Position numbers and translations under genes: made by a program. The notes below the pieces were generated by a model. It worked only from the letters and a program-made list of their open reading frames with translations. It was not told the DNA's origin and did not search any database. DNA of 64,000 nucleotides from Sphingopyxis sp. H050 (lineage in GTDB: Bacteria; Pseudomonadota; Alphaproteobacteria; Sphingomonadales; Sphingomonadaceae): NCBI RefSeq assembly GCF_001468265.1, contig NZ_LNRZ01000003.1, positions 535,538-599,537 on the forward strand. Direction: 5' to 3'. This document shows positions 1 through 7,908 of the stretch, in pieces. The first letter of the stretch is position 1. Each line of letters begins with the position of its first letter.

Positions 1-480
1 TCCAGCCTGCTGGCACGGACGATCGCGCCGGTCGCCACCTCGGTGCTGACGAGCCCCGCCTATCTCGATCGCTATGGCACGCCGCGCCACCCGCTCGACC
101 TCTCGGATCACCGGCTCGTCGGCTATGGTCACCGCGACAAGGTGTTCCCGATCCGCTTCCACCGTGCGGGCGAGGAGGCGACGGTCGTCCCGACCGGGCC
201 GCTGTTCGCGAACAATGGCGACATCGTGGTGCCCCTGCTGCTCGCGGGAAGCGGCATCGCGGTTCTGCCCGACTTCATCGCGGAAGCGGAACTCGCCTCG
301 GGGGCGCTTGTCCGCATCCTCGCCGACTGGTCGCTGCCGTCGTCGTTCCTGCACCTGCTGTCGCCGCCGTCGCGGCTCCGCCCGGCGCGCGTAAGGGCGC
401 TTTCGGACTATCTGGTCCAGGGGCTGAAGCAGTCGTGCACCGGCGCGCACGCGCATCACCTGGCGCTCGGCCGGCCGTGA
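1..480 (+). CDS. LysR-family transcriptional regulator, C-terminal part (5' end outside window)
   Basis: Frame 1 is open from the first base and stops at 478-480, so only the last 159 residues of the gene are present. They match the second half of a LysR effector-binding domain: a conserved stretch GSGIAVLPDF is followed by an E-L-A-S-G-A-L-V-R-I-L segment and a tryptophan, as in the usual domain end. The DNA-binding helix-turn-helix should lie upstream of the window. Proteins of this family bind a small effector and regulate a neighbouring, often divergent, gene; the target cannot be seen here. The family is fairly certain and the regulated pathway unknown. Confidence 0.8.
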   Translation, partial: SSLLARTIAPVATSVLTSPAYLDRYGTPRHPLDLSDHRLVGYGHRDKVFPIRFHRAGEEATVVPTGPLFANNGDIVVPLLLAGSGIAVLPDFIAEAELASGALVRILADWSLPSSFLHLLSPPSRLRPARVRALSDYLVQGLKQSCTGAHAHHLALGRP

Positions 481-533
481 AAATCGATCCCGAAACTGTT
501 GCCGATAAGCCGCGACTCGTGGATTCCTGCGGG

Positions 534-548
534 TTAAACCAAAATTAA
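534..548 (+). promoter_or_regulatory. CtrA-binding motif TTAA-N7-TTAA upstream of ctrA
   Basis: TTAA at 534-537 is followed by exactly seven bases and a second TTAA at 545-548, the consensus CtrA box of Caulobacter and relatives. A further TTAA lies at 574-577. The site sits about 130 bp before the ctrA start, so autoregulation is the natural reading. The motif is seen; its function is inferred. Confidence 0.65.
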
Positions 549-674
549 CCTTTTCCCTTCATTGCTTTCATGGTTAATGTTCCGGCAGCCCTGCAACGGG
601 GGTGGTCGGTGGCACTGCGAAGGGGGCCGCGGACGGGTTGCGGGTCCATCGTGGGAACAATCAAGGGGTGCCCA

Positions 675-1382
675 ATGCGCGTACTGCTGATCGAGGACGA
701 GCCGACGACCGCGAAAGCGATCGACACGATGCTCACGACCGAAGGCTTCAATGTCTATACCACCGATCTGGGGGAAGAAGGCTTGGACCTGGGTAAGCTC
801 TATGACTACGACATCATTCTGCTCGACCTGAACCTGCCCGACATGCACGGCTACGACGTGCTGAAAAAGCTGCGCACCGCCAAGGTGCAGACGCCGGTGC
901 TGATCCTGTCGGGCATTTCGGAAATGGATTCGAAGGTGCGCTCGTTCGGCTTCGGCGCCGACGATTATGTCACCAAGCCCTTCCACCGCGACGAGCTGGT
1001 CGCCCGCATCCATGCGGTCGTCCGCCGGTCAAAGGGCCACAGCCAGAGCGTCATCAAGACGGGCAAGCTGGCGGTCAATCTCGACACCAAGACGGTCGAG
1101 GTCGACAGCGTCCGCGTGCATCTGACCGGCAAGGAATATCAGATGCTGGAGCTGCTTTCGCTCCGCAAGGGCACGACGCTGACCAAGGAAATGTTCCTGA
1201 ACCACCTCTATGGCGGCATGGACGAGCCCGAACTGAAGATCATCGACGTCTTCATCTGCAAGCTGCGCAAGAAACTCGCGCTCGCCTGCGGCGGCGAAAA
1301 TTATATCGAGACGGTCTGGGGCCGCGGTTATGTCCTGCGGGACATCGACGAAGAAGGGAATGAAGTGCGCCGGGTCGCCTGA
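675..1382 (+). CDS. ctrA: CtrA cell-cycle response regulator (OmpR/PhoB type)
   Basis: This 235-residue protein has an N-terminal receiver domain (about 1-115) with the acidic pocket E7/D8, phospho-acceptor D51 in [11 protein letters not shown] and the switch lysine in the YVTKPF motif, followed by a winged-helix DNA-binding domain (about 125-225) ending in WGRGYVLRD. Length and sequence match CtrA, the essential alphaproteobacterial master regulator of cell cycle, flagellar and polarity genes. The ATG at 675 is chosen because the conserved MRVLLIEDE begins there; the frame is open further upstream but that part is not protein-like. A TTAA-N7-TTAA box lies in the upstream region and a strong terminator follows. 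Confidence 0.96.
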   Translation: MRVLLIEDEPTTAKAIDTMLTTEGFNVYTTDLGEEGLDLGKLYDYDIILLDLNLPDMHGYDVLKKLRTAKVQTPVLILSGISEMDSKVRSFGFGADDYVTKPFHRDELVARIHAVVRRSKGHSQSVIKTGKLAVNLDTKTVEVDSVRVHLTGKEYQMLELLSLRKGTTLTKEMFLNHLYGGMDEPELKIIDVFICKLRKKLALACGGENYIETVWGRGYVLRDIDEEGNEVRRVA

Positions 1383-1414
1383 GCCGCTTCAACGGAGAGT
1401 TTTAAACGGGGGAC

Positions 1415-1446
1415 ACCGGCGCGGAGCAATCCGCGCCGGTTTTTCC
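1415..1446 (+). terminator. Rho-independent terminator of ctrA
   Basis: A perfect 11-bp stem (ACCGGCGCGGA with its complement, 1415-1425 and 1430-1440) closes a GCAA tetraloop and is followed directly by TTTTCC. It starts 32 bases after the ctrA stop. Confidence 0.9.
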
Positions 1447-1504
1447 TTGCGGGCGGCGCGACATCCGAACGCGACCGGTTGCGGACACTAAGGTTACCCT
1501 TAAC

Positions 1505-1583
1505 CCGTTCGCATCGAGCGAAGTCGAGATGCCCCTCAGTCGTGCATACCTTCGGGGTGTCTCGACTTCGCTCGACACGAACG
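1505..1583. repeat. Intergenic palindromic repeat, family A (GTTCG..GAGCGAAGTCGAGA)
   Basis: Two inverted arms carrying GAGCGAAGTCGAGA and its complement flank a short variable loop. A second copy with the same arms lies at 48290-48372 before the PlsB-like gene. A REP-like element; no coding potential of note. Confidence 0.75.
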
Positions 1584-1617
1584 GAGATAGGGGACGGTCT
1601 GAAAACGACCGAAACAA

Positions 1618-1758
1618 GACATTTATAGCTTCGTCATCCTGAACTTGTTTCAGGATCCACGGCCTACCGTTTCCTTCGGCGCGGCATTTCATTCGAGCTC
1701 AGCCCATGGATGCTGAAACAAGTTCAGCATGACGAGAATTGAGGGGCAGCTAACCACC
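1618..1758. repeat. 141-bp dispersed repeat, copy 1
   Basis: This stretch recurs at 33957-34097 with one difference over 141 bases by eye. Inside it are two related hairpins in opposite orientation, each built on TGAACTTGTTTCA, joined by about 50 bases. It lies in the 400-base gap between ctrA and the PilZ gene, which otherwise holds only the ctrA terminator and a family A palindrome. Confidence 0.85.
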
Positions 1759-1780
1759 CCAGAGCCGTCGATCGGTCGCC

Positions 1781-2227
1781 CTACCGTTTCCGCCCGAAAT
1801 GCCCCGGCACCGTCGTCCCGCGCGTCAGCCCTGGGCGCCAGGTGTCCATCTTGGGTGGCGGGACGATCTGGAAATCGGCGGTGCTGTCGGCCGTGCGGAG
1901 ATCATCGACGTGCGACGAGGCGCGGAGGCGCATCGTTTCGACCGCCTTGTCGGTCTCGATGCCGAAGCGCGTCCCCGCAACCCAGCGTACCGTGCCGAGC
2001 ATCGCCTCGTGACCCGGCAGGAAGACGGTCATGCGTTCGCCGATTTGCAGGATATGCGGGCCCTGTCCGCCAAGGCCGGTTTCGGACACGTTGCGAATCG
2101 TGATGTCGAAGCGGCCGAGCCGTTGGCAGCCGAGCGACCCCTTCACCAGACGCGACTGCCGCGGCTGGCGTTTTTCGTCCGGTGCGGTTGAGGCGGAAGC
2201 CTCGGGATTCGACATGGGCGCGACCAA
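1781..2227 (-). CDS. PilZ-domain protein
   Basis: The 148-residue product carries the two PilZ signatures: an arginine cluster at R20-R26 (RQPRQSR, fitting RxxxR) and an NxSxxG motif at residues 46-51 (NVSETG). PilZ domains bind cyclic di-GMP and usually regulate motility, adhesion or polysaccharide export. No other domain is visible; the N-terminal 18 residues and the Pro-rich tail look disordered. A start at Met5 (2215) is also possible. It is monocistronic, with ctrA on the other side of a repeat-filled gap. The partner or output is unknown. Confidence 0.82.
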   Translation of the reverse strand: MVAPMSNPEASASTAPDEKRQPRQSRLVKGSLGCQRLGRFDITIRNVSETGLGGQGPHILQIGERMTVFLPGHEAMLGTVRWVAGTRFGIETDKAVETMRLRASSHVDDLRTADSTADFQIVPPPKMDTWRPGLTRGTTVPGHFGRKR

Positions 2228-2322
2228 TTACTCTCCGCCCGGTCACCCACGTCCGGCGGTCATTTTGGTCCCATCGATGCCATAACGCGCGAAGGTAAAT
2301 TTTCGTTTGTCGTCTTTGATAA

Positions 2323-3645
2323 TTATTGCGCTGGCGGAAGGCCGCCGAAGGTCACGATACTTTCCTCGCCTGTCGCCGAAACCGCTGAAACGCCGAAGAA
2401 ATTATCATCGACGATAACGCCTTTCAGCGTCCGTCCGGCCGCGGCGGTATCGGCCGGCACGAGCTGGCTGTGGGTCCAGTCGCCGCCATCCGCGCGCCGC
2501 CAGTAAATGCGGTAGGCGGCGGCGCCGTCCACCTGGGTCCAGCTGATTTTCGTGTCCGAGCTGACTGCACCGTCGATGCTGACATTCGCCGGCGCAGGAG
2601 GAGCCGCCGCGAGTTCGCGCGCAAGGGCGACGTTGAGCGCGGTCACGCGCGCCAGATAGGGAAAATCCATCTCGTCGATGGTGTCGCCATATTTGCGGCC
2701 GTTTTCGGTGCGCAGATCCTGATGCTGATGGTCGTAATCCTCGATCCCGACGGTGAAGCGGATCGCAGGATAGCCGAGTTCGAGCGAGGGGAGATGGTCA
2801 CCGCCGCGGCGGAAGCGGTCGGGACGGCGCACCGCGAGCACTTCGAGGCCGATGGCGGGATTGGCTTCGCCGGCGCGAACCGCGGCTTTGGCGAGCGCTC
2901 GCGACGGGCCGTCGTCCTCGCCGCCGATGCCGCGGCGCGCGAGTTGCGCGGCCAGGTCCTCGGACGCGCGAATGCCCTCGCTGAAAACCCTGACCCGATT
3001 GTCGACGATCGTGCCGTCGGTGCCGTGCGTCCCGCCGACGATGTCGTTGTTGAGCATTGCGACGACCTGCCAGCCCTTGTCCTTGGCGTGGCGTGCGATC
3101 AGCTTGCCCCCCCACAGGCCCTGTTCCTCGCCCGAGAGCAGCGCATAGACGATCGTTGCGCGATGCTTGTCCTTCGAGAGCAGGCGCGCGGCCTCCAGCA
3201 CCAGCGCGGTGCCCGATCCGTCATCGTTCGCGCCCGGTGCGTCGCTGGTGTAATCCATCGGATCGGTGACGCGGCTGTCGATATGACCGGCGATGATGAT
3301 CACGCGATTGAGGTCGCTACCCTTCTGGATCGCAAGGACATTCTCGACGACTACGCCCGACGGCGCGCGCGGCCCCTCGAAACGGTCGCTGATGCGTTCG
3401 ACGGTCAGGCAGCCGCCGCAGGCTTTCGAGATCCGCGCGAATTCGCCCGCGCCCCAATTGCGCGCGGCGCCGATGCCGCGCTTGGGATCGGTCGCCGAGG
3501 AGAGGGTGTGGCGCGTGCCGAAGGCGACGAGCTTTTCGACGAGCGCTTTCAGCCGCGCGGGATCGGCGGCGGGGGTGTCGTCCTTGGCGAGGGCGGGGGC
3601 GGGCGCGGCGAGCAGCAGCGCGGCGGCGAGGGCGGTTCTGATCAT
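2323..3645 (-). CDS. Secreted M28-family zinc aminopeptidase
   Basis: The 440-residue protein begins with a signal peptide (about 1-20, cleavage after ALA). The M28 metal site is visible: H121 in AGHIDSR, D141 in GANDDGSG, the E173-E174 pair in SGEEQG, D201 in NNDIVGG and a late histidine in the HQHQD motif near residue 310. Family members are di-zinc exopeptidases that release N-terminal amino acids outside the cytoplasm. After the catalytic domain, about residues 350-440 look like a fibronectin type III-like module (SWTQVDGAAAYRIYW). The substrate is not predictable. It stands alone, behind a hairpin and a secreted-protein gene. Confidence 0.9.
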   Translation of the reverse strand: MIRTALAAALLLAAPAPALAKDDTPAADPARLKALVEKLVAFGTRHTLSSATDPKRGIGAARNWGAGEFARISKACGGCLTVERISDRFEGPRAPSGVVVENVLAIQKGSDLNRVIIIAGHIDSRVTDPMDYTSDAPGANDDGSGTALVLEAARLLSKDKHRATIVYALLSGEEQGLWGGKLIARHAKDKGWQVVAMLNNDIVGGTHGTDGTIVDNRVRVFSEGIRASEDLAAQLARRGIGGEDDGPSRALAKAAVRAGEANPAIGLEVLAVRRPDRFRRGGDHLPSLELGYPAIRFTVGIEDYDHQHQDLRTENGRKYGDTIDEMDFPYLARVTALNVALARELAAAPPAPANVSIDGAVSSDTKISWTQVDGAAAYRIYWRRADGGDWTHSQLVPADTAAAGRTLKGVIVDDNFFGVSAVSATGEESIVTFGGLPPAQ

Positions 3646-3679
3646 GCCGCTTCATGCGGCGCGGCCCCGACGGATGCAA

Positions 3680-3715
3680 GAGGCCCGCCGCGTGGGGTCT
3701 CCACGGACGGGCCTC
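3680..3715. terminator. Hairpin between two minus-strand genes, possible terminator
   Basis: GAGGCCCG (3680-3687) pairs with CGGGCCTC (3708-3715) and an inner CGTGG/CCACG stem is nested within. It lies just downstream of the gene ending at 3742. The following T-run is weak on the minus strand, so termination strength is uncertain. Confidence 0.45.
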
Positions 3716-3741
3716 TCGTTTCATTTCAGCGGGTCAGCGGC

Positions 3742-4284
3742 TTAGCGCAGGCCCGAATAGCTGATGTCCTGCACGCGGCCATAGCGGATGTCGCAGCTGA
3801 ACTTGCCCTTGTCATACGACCCGCCGCGGCCCCAGCGGCCGCCATAGCCGTCGGTGACGACGACACGGCCCTTGACGCGGTAGCCGTCGCGCTTGCGGTC
3901 GATGCTCGTCACCTGGGTGACATCGGTGCGGCCATAGCGGCTGGTGCCGCGTTCGACCGCGCTGACGCACTGGCTGACCGCGGCGCGGCTGTTGCCGTAC
4001 CGGTTATAGTCATAGCCATAGCCGTAGCGCGGGTCGTTGTCGTAGCGGCCGCGGTCATAGCGGTCGTCGTAACGCCCGTAACGGTCGTCATAGCGGTCGC
4101 GATCGTTGCCGCTCGACAGGATCGCGGCGAGGCCGCCGAGCACCACGGCGCCGGCGATCACCTCGCCCGCGCTGATCCCGTCGCGGTCGTAGCGGTCGCG
4201 CGCCATCGCGGGGGTCGCACTCATCACCACCGCGCCGGCGGTGGCCGCACCAATCGCGGCTTTGGTAAGCTTGTTCATAGCCAT
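3742..4284 (-). CDS. Secreted Tyr/Arg/Asp-rich protein of unknown function
   Basis: A 180-residue protein with a signal peptide (cleavage near AMA, residue 28), then the segment ISAGEVIAGAVVLGGLAAILSS (a short hydrophobic or glycine-zipper-like stretch), a low-complexity region of RYDDRYGRYDDRY type (about 60-105) and a C-terminal domain with two cysteines. A GGAG sits 8 bases before the first ATG. The gene at 4599-5141 encodes a protein with the same order of parts, including the ISAGEVI motif and a similar C-terminus, so the two are tandem paralogues. I do not recognise a function; the cell envelope is the likely location. Confidence 0.8.
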   Translation of the reverse strand: MAMNKLTKAAIGAATAGAVVMSATPAMARDRYDRDGISAGEVIAGAVVLGGLAAILSSGNDRDRYDDRYGRYDDRYDRGRYDNDPRYGYGYDYNRYGNSRAAVSQCVSAVERGTSRYGRTDVTQVTSIDRKRDGYRVKGRVVVTDGYGGRWGRGGSYDKGKFSCDIRYGRVQDISYSGLR

Positions 4285-4417
4285 GGTTCGGTCTCCAAAA
4301 AGCGCAGGCGGCCCGTTTGCTGCCTGTTGGGATTATTCTACCGATTCGGCTGTGACGGCGTGCTGAACCCCGTGCTTATCTGAGGTTCAGTATGGGTTTT
4401 GCTGGCGTTCATCTTCA

Positions 4418-4595
4418 GGATCCTCCCTGCCGCACGGCGGTGGGGAGGGGGACCGCCAAAGGCGGTGGAGGGGCCGCTTGCGCTGTGCAAGGGCCCCTCC
4501 GCCAGCGCTGCGCCAAAGGCGCAATTTATCCTGAGCGCCGGCAAGGCAGTCGAACGGCGCTGCCACCTCCCCATGCCTGCGGCACAGGGAGGATC
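4418..4595. repeat. Palindromic repeat, family B (TCCTCCCTGC..GCAGGGAGGA), 178 bp
   Basis: The outer arms read ATCCTCCCTGC and its complement. Inner nested arms include GGCGGTGGAGGGGCC and GCCCCTCC. It fills the gap between two paralogous minus-strand genes and touches the stop of the gene ending at 4599. Other copies are at 29734, 40593, 50758, 57490 and 61244. Confidence 0.85.
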
Positions 4596-4598
4596 GAA

Positions 4599-5141
4599 TT
4601 AATTGAACCGGACGTCGACGACGCGGCCGTTGGTATAGCTGCAGCCGAAGCTGCGGACTTCGCCGCCGGCGCGCGAGGCGGTGCCGGTGACATACCAGCC
4701 GCCGTCGTTGGGGCGGGTTTCGGTGATGCTGTCGACGCGCGCGTCGTCGCCGAGTTCGGCCTCGGCCGCCCAGCTGCACGCGTCGGCGGCGCGCGCTTCG
4801 GCCTCGCCATTGCCATAGGGGCGGACTTCGGTGGTGGCGCTGCCATAAGGTTCGGCCTCGTCGCCCTGCGGCTCGTAGTTCGGCGCATCCTGCTGCGGCT
4901 CGGGGTAGGGCGGGTCGTAGCGGTCGCTGCGACGCTCGGCCTTGTCCTTGCTCGCCGAGCTGGCGATCGCGGCGATGGTGCCGAGGATCAGCAGCCCGCC
5001 GATGACCTCGCCGGCGCTGATATGGTCGCGGTCGCGATAGCCCCAGCCGCCATGATGGCGGCCGCGCGCTTCGGCGGGGACGGCGGCGAGCGAGGTCAGG
5101 ACGATCGCGCTGGCGGTGGCAAGCGTGGTGAATTTGCGCAT
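4599..5141 (-). CDS. Secreted protein of unknown function, paralogue of the next gene downstream
   Basis: This 180-residue protein has a signal peptide (MRKFTTLATA onward, cleavage after AEA), a hydrophobic ISAGEVIGGLLILGTIAAIASS segment, a Pro/Gln/Tyr-rich linker and a C-terminal domain with cysteines near residues 130 and 170. The start at 5141 was chosen because it puts the signal peptide at the N-terminus; a longer open frame upstream has none. The arrangement matches the protein at 3742-4284. I know of no function; export and a role in the envelope are inferred. Confidence 0.8.
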   Translation of the reverse strand: MRKFTTLATASAIVLTSLAAVPAEARGRHHGGWGYRDRDHISAGEVIGGLLILGTIAAIASSASKDKAERRSDRYDPPYPEPQQDAPNYEPQGDEAEPYGSATTEVRPYGNGEAEARAADACSWAAEAELGDDARVDSITETRPNDGGWYVTGTASRAGGEVRSFGCSYTNGRVVDVRFN

Positions 5142-5316
5142 CGAAGCGACACTCCCCGAGGCAGGCAAGGGACGGTCCCGCCCGCAATGCTGTCTGACTA
5201 CGCCGCCCATGCTTTCGCGCCGCTGAACCGGGGCCGCAGCGCGACGAAAGGAAAAGCCCGCCATCGGTGCGATGGCGGGCTCATCGGGACATGGTGACCA
5301 GACCTGTCCGGGTAGA

Positions 5317-6171
5317 TCAGCAGGCGCAGCGCGGCTTGGGCCGCGGCTTCCACTTCTTCTTGGGCGCATAGCGCTTCCGCACCGGCGCATTCTCGTAATA
5401 GGTCCTGGTGGTCGTCTCGACCGTTTCGGTGATCGCGGGGGTGGTGATCGTCGTCACCACGACGACGCCCGGCGAGTACCAGCCATAGCCGTAGCCATAG
5501 CTCGAATAACCATAGCCGCCGTGCTGATAGACGGTCGTGCCGGGGTGGCCGTACCCATAGCCATAGCTATAGCCGTGGTGGCCGCCGCCATGGTGCCGCT
5601 TGCGGCCGGCCCAATATTCGTCGCACTTTTTCCTGTCGATCTCGCCGCCGATCGCCGAGCCGGCGAGCGCGCCGACGCCGCCGCCGATCAGGGTGCCGGC
5701 GGTGCGGTCGCCCTTGCCCGCGACTTGGTTGCCGACGACTCCGCCGACGACCGCGCCGACCACGGCGCCGCCGACCTTGCCGTCTCCACCGCCATCAGGG
5801 CCGCAGCGGTGCGCCATCTCGGCGTCGCGGGGATCATAGCCATAAGGCGCGCCATATTCGGGCGGCGGCGGATAGCCCGCGCCGGGGCCCTCGACGCTGC
5901 CTTCATAGCGGCCTTCGTAACGGCCGCCGTCGGGGGCCTCGTAGGTGCCGTCCCAGGTGCCGGTCCAGCGGCCATCGGCCTCATAGGCGCCGCTGACGCG
6001 GCGATAGTCGACCTCGCTCGGCACACGGTCGGGCGAGCCGGTGTAGACGCGCACGTCGGGCGCGGTCGGCGCGCCATATTCGAGCTTCGGCGCGGGCGCC
6101 GGTTCGGCGTTGGCGCGGCCTGCGAGCAGCAGCGTTCCGGCGGCGAGGCCCAGAAGCAGGACGGTGCGCAT
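5317..6171 (-). CDS. Glycine-zipper (2TM-type) secreted or outer-membrane protein
   Basis: The product (284 residues from this start) has a signal peptide cleaved near ANA, a Pro/Tyr/Glu-rich region with DGTYEAPDGGRYEG-type repeats, then a glycine-zipper block (VGGAVVGAVVGGVVGNQVAGKG and TLIGGGVGALAGSAIGG, about residues 135-180) typical of Rick_17kDa/YMGG-like envelope proteins. Next comes a His/Gly/Tyr-rich segment and a basic tail with KKKWKPRPKPR. ATG 6171 is preceded by AGGGAG at a good distance; an in-frame ATG at 6192 is less well placed. Such proteins are envelope-associated; the specific role is unknown. Confidence 0.8.
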   Translation of the reverse strand: MRTVLLLGLAAGTLLLAGRANAEPAPAPKLEYGAPTAPDVRVYTGSPDRVPSEVDYRRVSGAYEADGRWTGTWDGTYEAPDGGRYEGRYEGSVEGPGAGYPPPPEYGAPYGYDPRDAEMAHRCGPDGGGDGKVGGAVVGAVVGGVVGNQVAGKGDRTAGTLIGGGVGALAGSAIGGEIDRKKCDEYWAGRKRHHGGGHHGYSYGYGYGHPGTTVYQHGGYGYSSYGYGYGWYSPGVVVVTTITTPAITETVETTTRTYYENAPVRKRYAPKKKWKPRPKPRCAC

Positions 6172-6225
6172 GACTAACTCCCTGTTATCCAAAGTAACGC
6201 CGTTGTTACGGCGTCCGGCGATTGG

Positions 6226-6240
6226 TTAACAGTGTGTTAT
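6226..6240 (-). promoter_or_regulatory. Near-consensus CtrA box
   Basis: TTAA (6226-6229), seven bases, then TTAT (6237-6240): one base away from the TTAA-N7-TTAA consensus, about 55 bp upstream of the glycine-zipper gene. A weak candidate, based only on the motif. Confidence 0.25.
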
Positions 6241-6297
6241 CAAATTCAGCCGATTCCCGCGAATCCGTTAACCCTGACTTATGCGTCCCAAATTGGG

Positions 6298-6786
6298 TCA
6301 GGGCAGAAGGCTGGCCGCGACGCGCGCGACGAGCGCTTCGGCGCCCGCCTGATCGGCGGGTGAAAAGCGCGCGGGCTTCGGGCTGTCGAGGTCGAGGACG
6401 CCGATCAGGCGGCCGTCGGCGACGATCGGCACGACCAACTCGCTGCGGCTGTCGGCGTCGCAGGCGATATGGCCGGGGAAGGCGTGAACGTCCTCGACGC
6501 GCTGCGTTTCGCGGGTCTGCGCCGCGGCGCCGCAGACGCCCTTGCCCAGCGGGATGCGGATGCACGCGGCCTTGCCCTGAAACGGCCCGAGGACGAGTTC
6601 GGTGCCGTCGAAGCGGTAGAAGCCCGCCCAGTTGAGGTCGGGAACTGCCTGCCAGATCAGCGCGGCAAGGTTCGCCATGTTCGCGATGCCGTCGGGCTCG
6701 CCGGCGACGAGCGCTTCGGCCGCATCGGCGGCTTCGGCCCAGAGTTCGGCGGGATCGGTGGCGGAAAAGGCGAGGGCGTAGGACAT
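6298..6786 (-). CDS. msrC: Free methionine-(R)-sulfoxide reductase (GAF domain)
   Basis: A 162-residue single GAF-domain protein. Three cysteines at 75, 85 and 109 have exactly the 10- and 24-residue spacing of the catalytic cysteines of the fRMsr family (84, 94, 118 in the E. coli enzyme), and NWAGFY, GKGVCG and RSELVVP are family hallmarks. It reduces free methionine-R-sulfoxide in the cytosol with thioredoxin. It begins 10 bases after the EEP gene stops, so it is probably the last gene of a prolyl oligopeptidase-EEP-msrC transcript. The function is confident; the gene symbol follows E. coli usage. Confidence 0.92.
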   Translation of the reverse strand: MSYALAFSATDPAELWAEAADAAEALVAGEPDGIANMANLAALIWQAVPDLNWAGFYRFDGTELVLGPFQGKAACIRIPLGKGVCGAAAQTRETQRVEDVHAFPGHIACDADSRSELVVPIVADGRLIGVLDLDSPKPARFSPADQAGAEALVARVAASLLP

Positions 6787-6795
6787 GGATTTCTT

Positions 6796-7908
6796 TCAGG
6801 CTGGGCAGGTCTTGAACGGAGCGGGCGCAGGCGTCGTATCGGCGCGCCAGCTCACGCGGAAGATCACATATTGGGCGTCATGGTCCGAAAGACGAGGGCC
6901 ATTTTTTCCATCGAACAAAGTCGCGACGGCGAGCGGCTCGATGCGGAGCCTATCGCTGCTGCGATAGCCGAGGAGGTCGTAGGCCTGTTTCCATGCCGCG
7001 GCGTCGGTCATCGGCGCAGGGCGAGCGGTGAAGGCGTCGCTCTTGCCCGCGAGCTGGAAAGCCGGGTCGGCGGCGAAGCGGCCGCTTTTGTCGCCCGCGC
7101 GGTAATTGTTGAAATCGCCTGCCGCGATCAGCGCCGCGTCGGCGGGCATCGAGGCCAGGAAGGCGTCATTCTCGCGCGTCTGCAGGATATGCGATGCCTC
7201 GGCGCGTGCGATGCCGACCTTGGCGGGCTCGCGCGAATTGCGATGCGTGTTGAAGAGATAAAGCGGTGCGGGCGCGCCAGGCAGCTGGAGCGTCAGCAGT
7301 TCGGCGCCCTTGTTCGCCAGGCAATCGAAGCCCGCACAGCTGTCGGCGCCGAAGGCCTCGCTGCGCGCGGCCATGACGGGCAGGTCGGTCGAGATATAAA
7401 GCCCGCCGTCGAGCCATTTGCCGAGACCTTCGCCCTTTGCCCACCGCGATCCCTCCGCATAGCCGGCGGGCGGCGCCGCGGGGGGAATGTTGCGCTCCTG
7501 CCCCAGCGCCGGACCCGGCACGATCGAGCGGAAGCCGGCGAGCGTCGCGATGCGCGACGCCTCGGGCGTGAACGCCTTGTGCAGGATCAATATGTCGGGG
7601 CCGCGCCCCGCCGCGCGCCGCTGCGCGATCCAGCCGGCCATGCGCGCCAGCTTCGCCTCGCGGCCGCTGCGGATCGGCCAGGGCAGACCCTCGACATTCC
7701 AGAACAGGACACGAAGCCGCATCGCTTTGCGCCCGTCGGGCAGCGTTGCGACCTTGGGCAGTGCGGCGGAGTCATAGCAGTCGGCGATCCGCTCGACGCG
7801 CGCCGCCCTGCCATCGGGGAGCATGGCCCAGATCGCCGCCACCAGTCCGAGCAGGATGGTGGCGGTGATCGCGAGCCCGCCGCCTATTCGACGGCCAGGC
7901 CGGTCCAT
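6796..7908 (-). CDS. Endonuclease/exonuclease/phosphatase (EEP) family protein, membrane-anchored
   Basis: This 370-residue protein starts with one transmembrane or uncleaved signal segment (about 9-30), after which the EEP fold is recognisable: LFWNVEGL, a GDFNNY motif with the catalytic Asp and Asn, and a C-terminal SDHDAQY. The usual Q-E pair after the second strand reads LHKAF, so the metal-binding Glu is not obvious there. Family members include sphingomyelinase-like phosphodiesterases and nucleases; the substrate is open. The start overlaps the end of the upstream peptidase gene by 25 bases, which suggests translational coupling. Confidence 0.75.
   Translation of the reverse strand: MDRPGRRIGGGLAITATILLGLVAAIWAMLPDGRAARVERIADCYDSAALPKVATLPDGRKAMRLRVLFWNVEGLPWPIRSGREAKLARMAGWIAQRRAAGRGPDILILHKAFTPEASRIATLAGFRSIVPGPALGQERNIPPAAPPAGYAEGSRWAKGEGLGKWLDGGLYISTDLPVMAARSEAFGADSCAGFDCLANKGAELLTLQLPGAPAPLYLFNTHRNSREPAKVGIARAEASHILQTRENDAFLASMPADAALIAAGDFNNYRAGDKSGRFAADPAFQLAGKSDAFTARPAPMTDAAAWKQAYDLLGYRSSDRLRIEPLAVATLFDGKNGPRLSDHDAQYVIFRVSWRADTTPAPAPFKTCPA

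Noticed and set aside
1402..1692. Open frame on the minus strand over the ctrA terminator and repeats
   Set aside because: It consists of translated palindromes and the terminator; no independent coding signal.
2470..4383. Long open frame opposite the M28 peptidase and secreted-protein genes
   Set aside because: It spans two genes and their intergenic hairpin, and its product is compositionally biased with no domain. High GC leaves antisense frames open.
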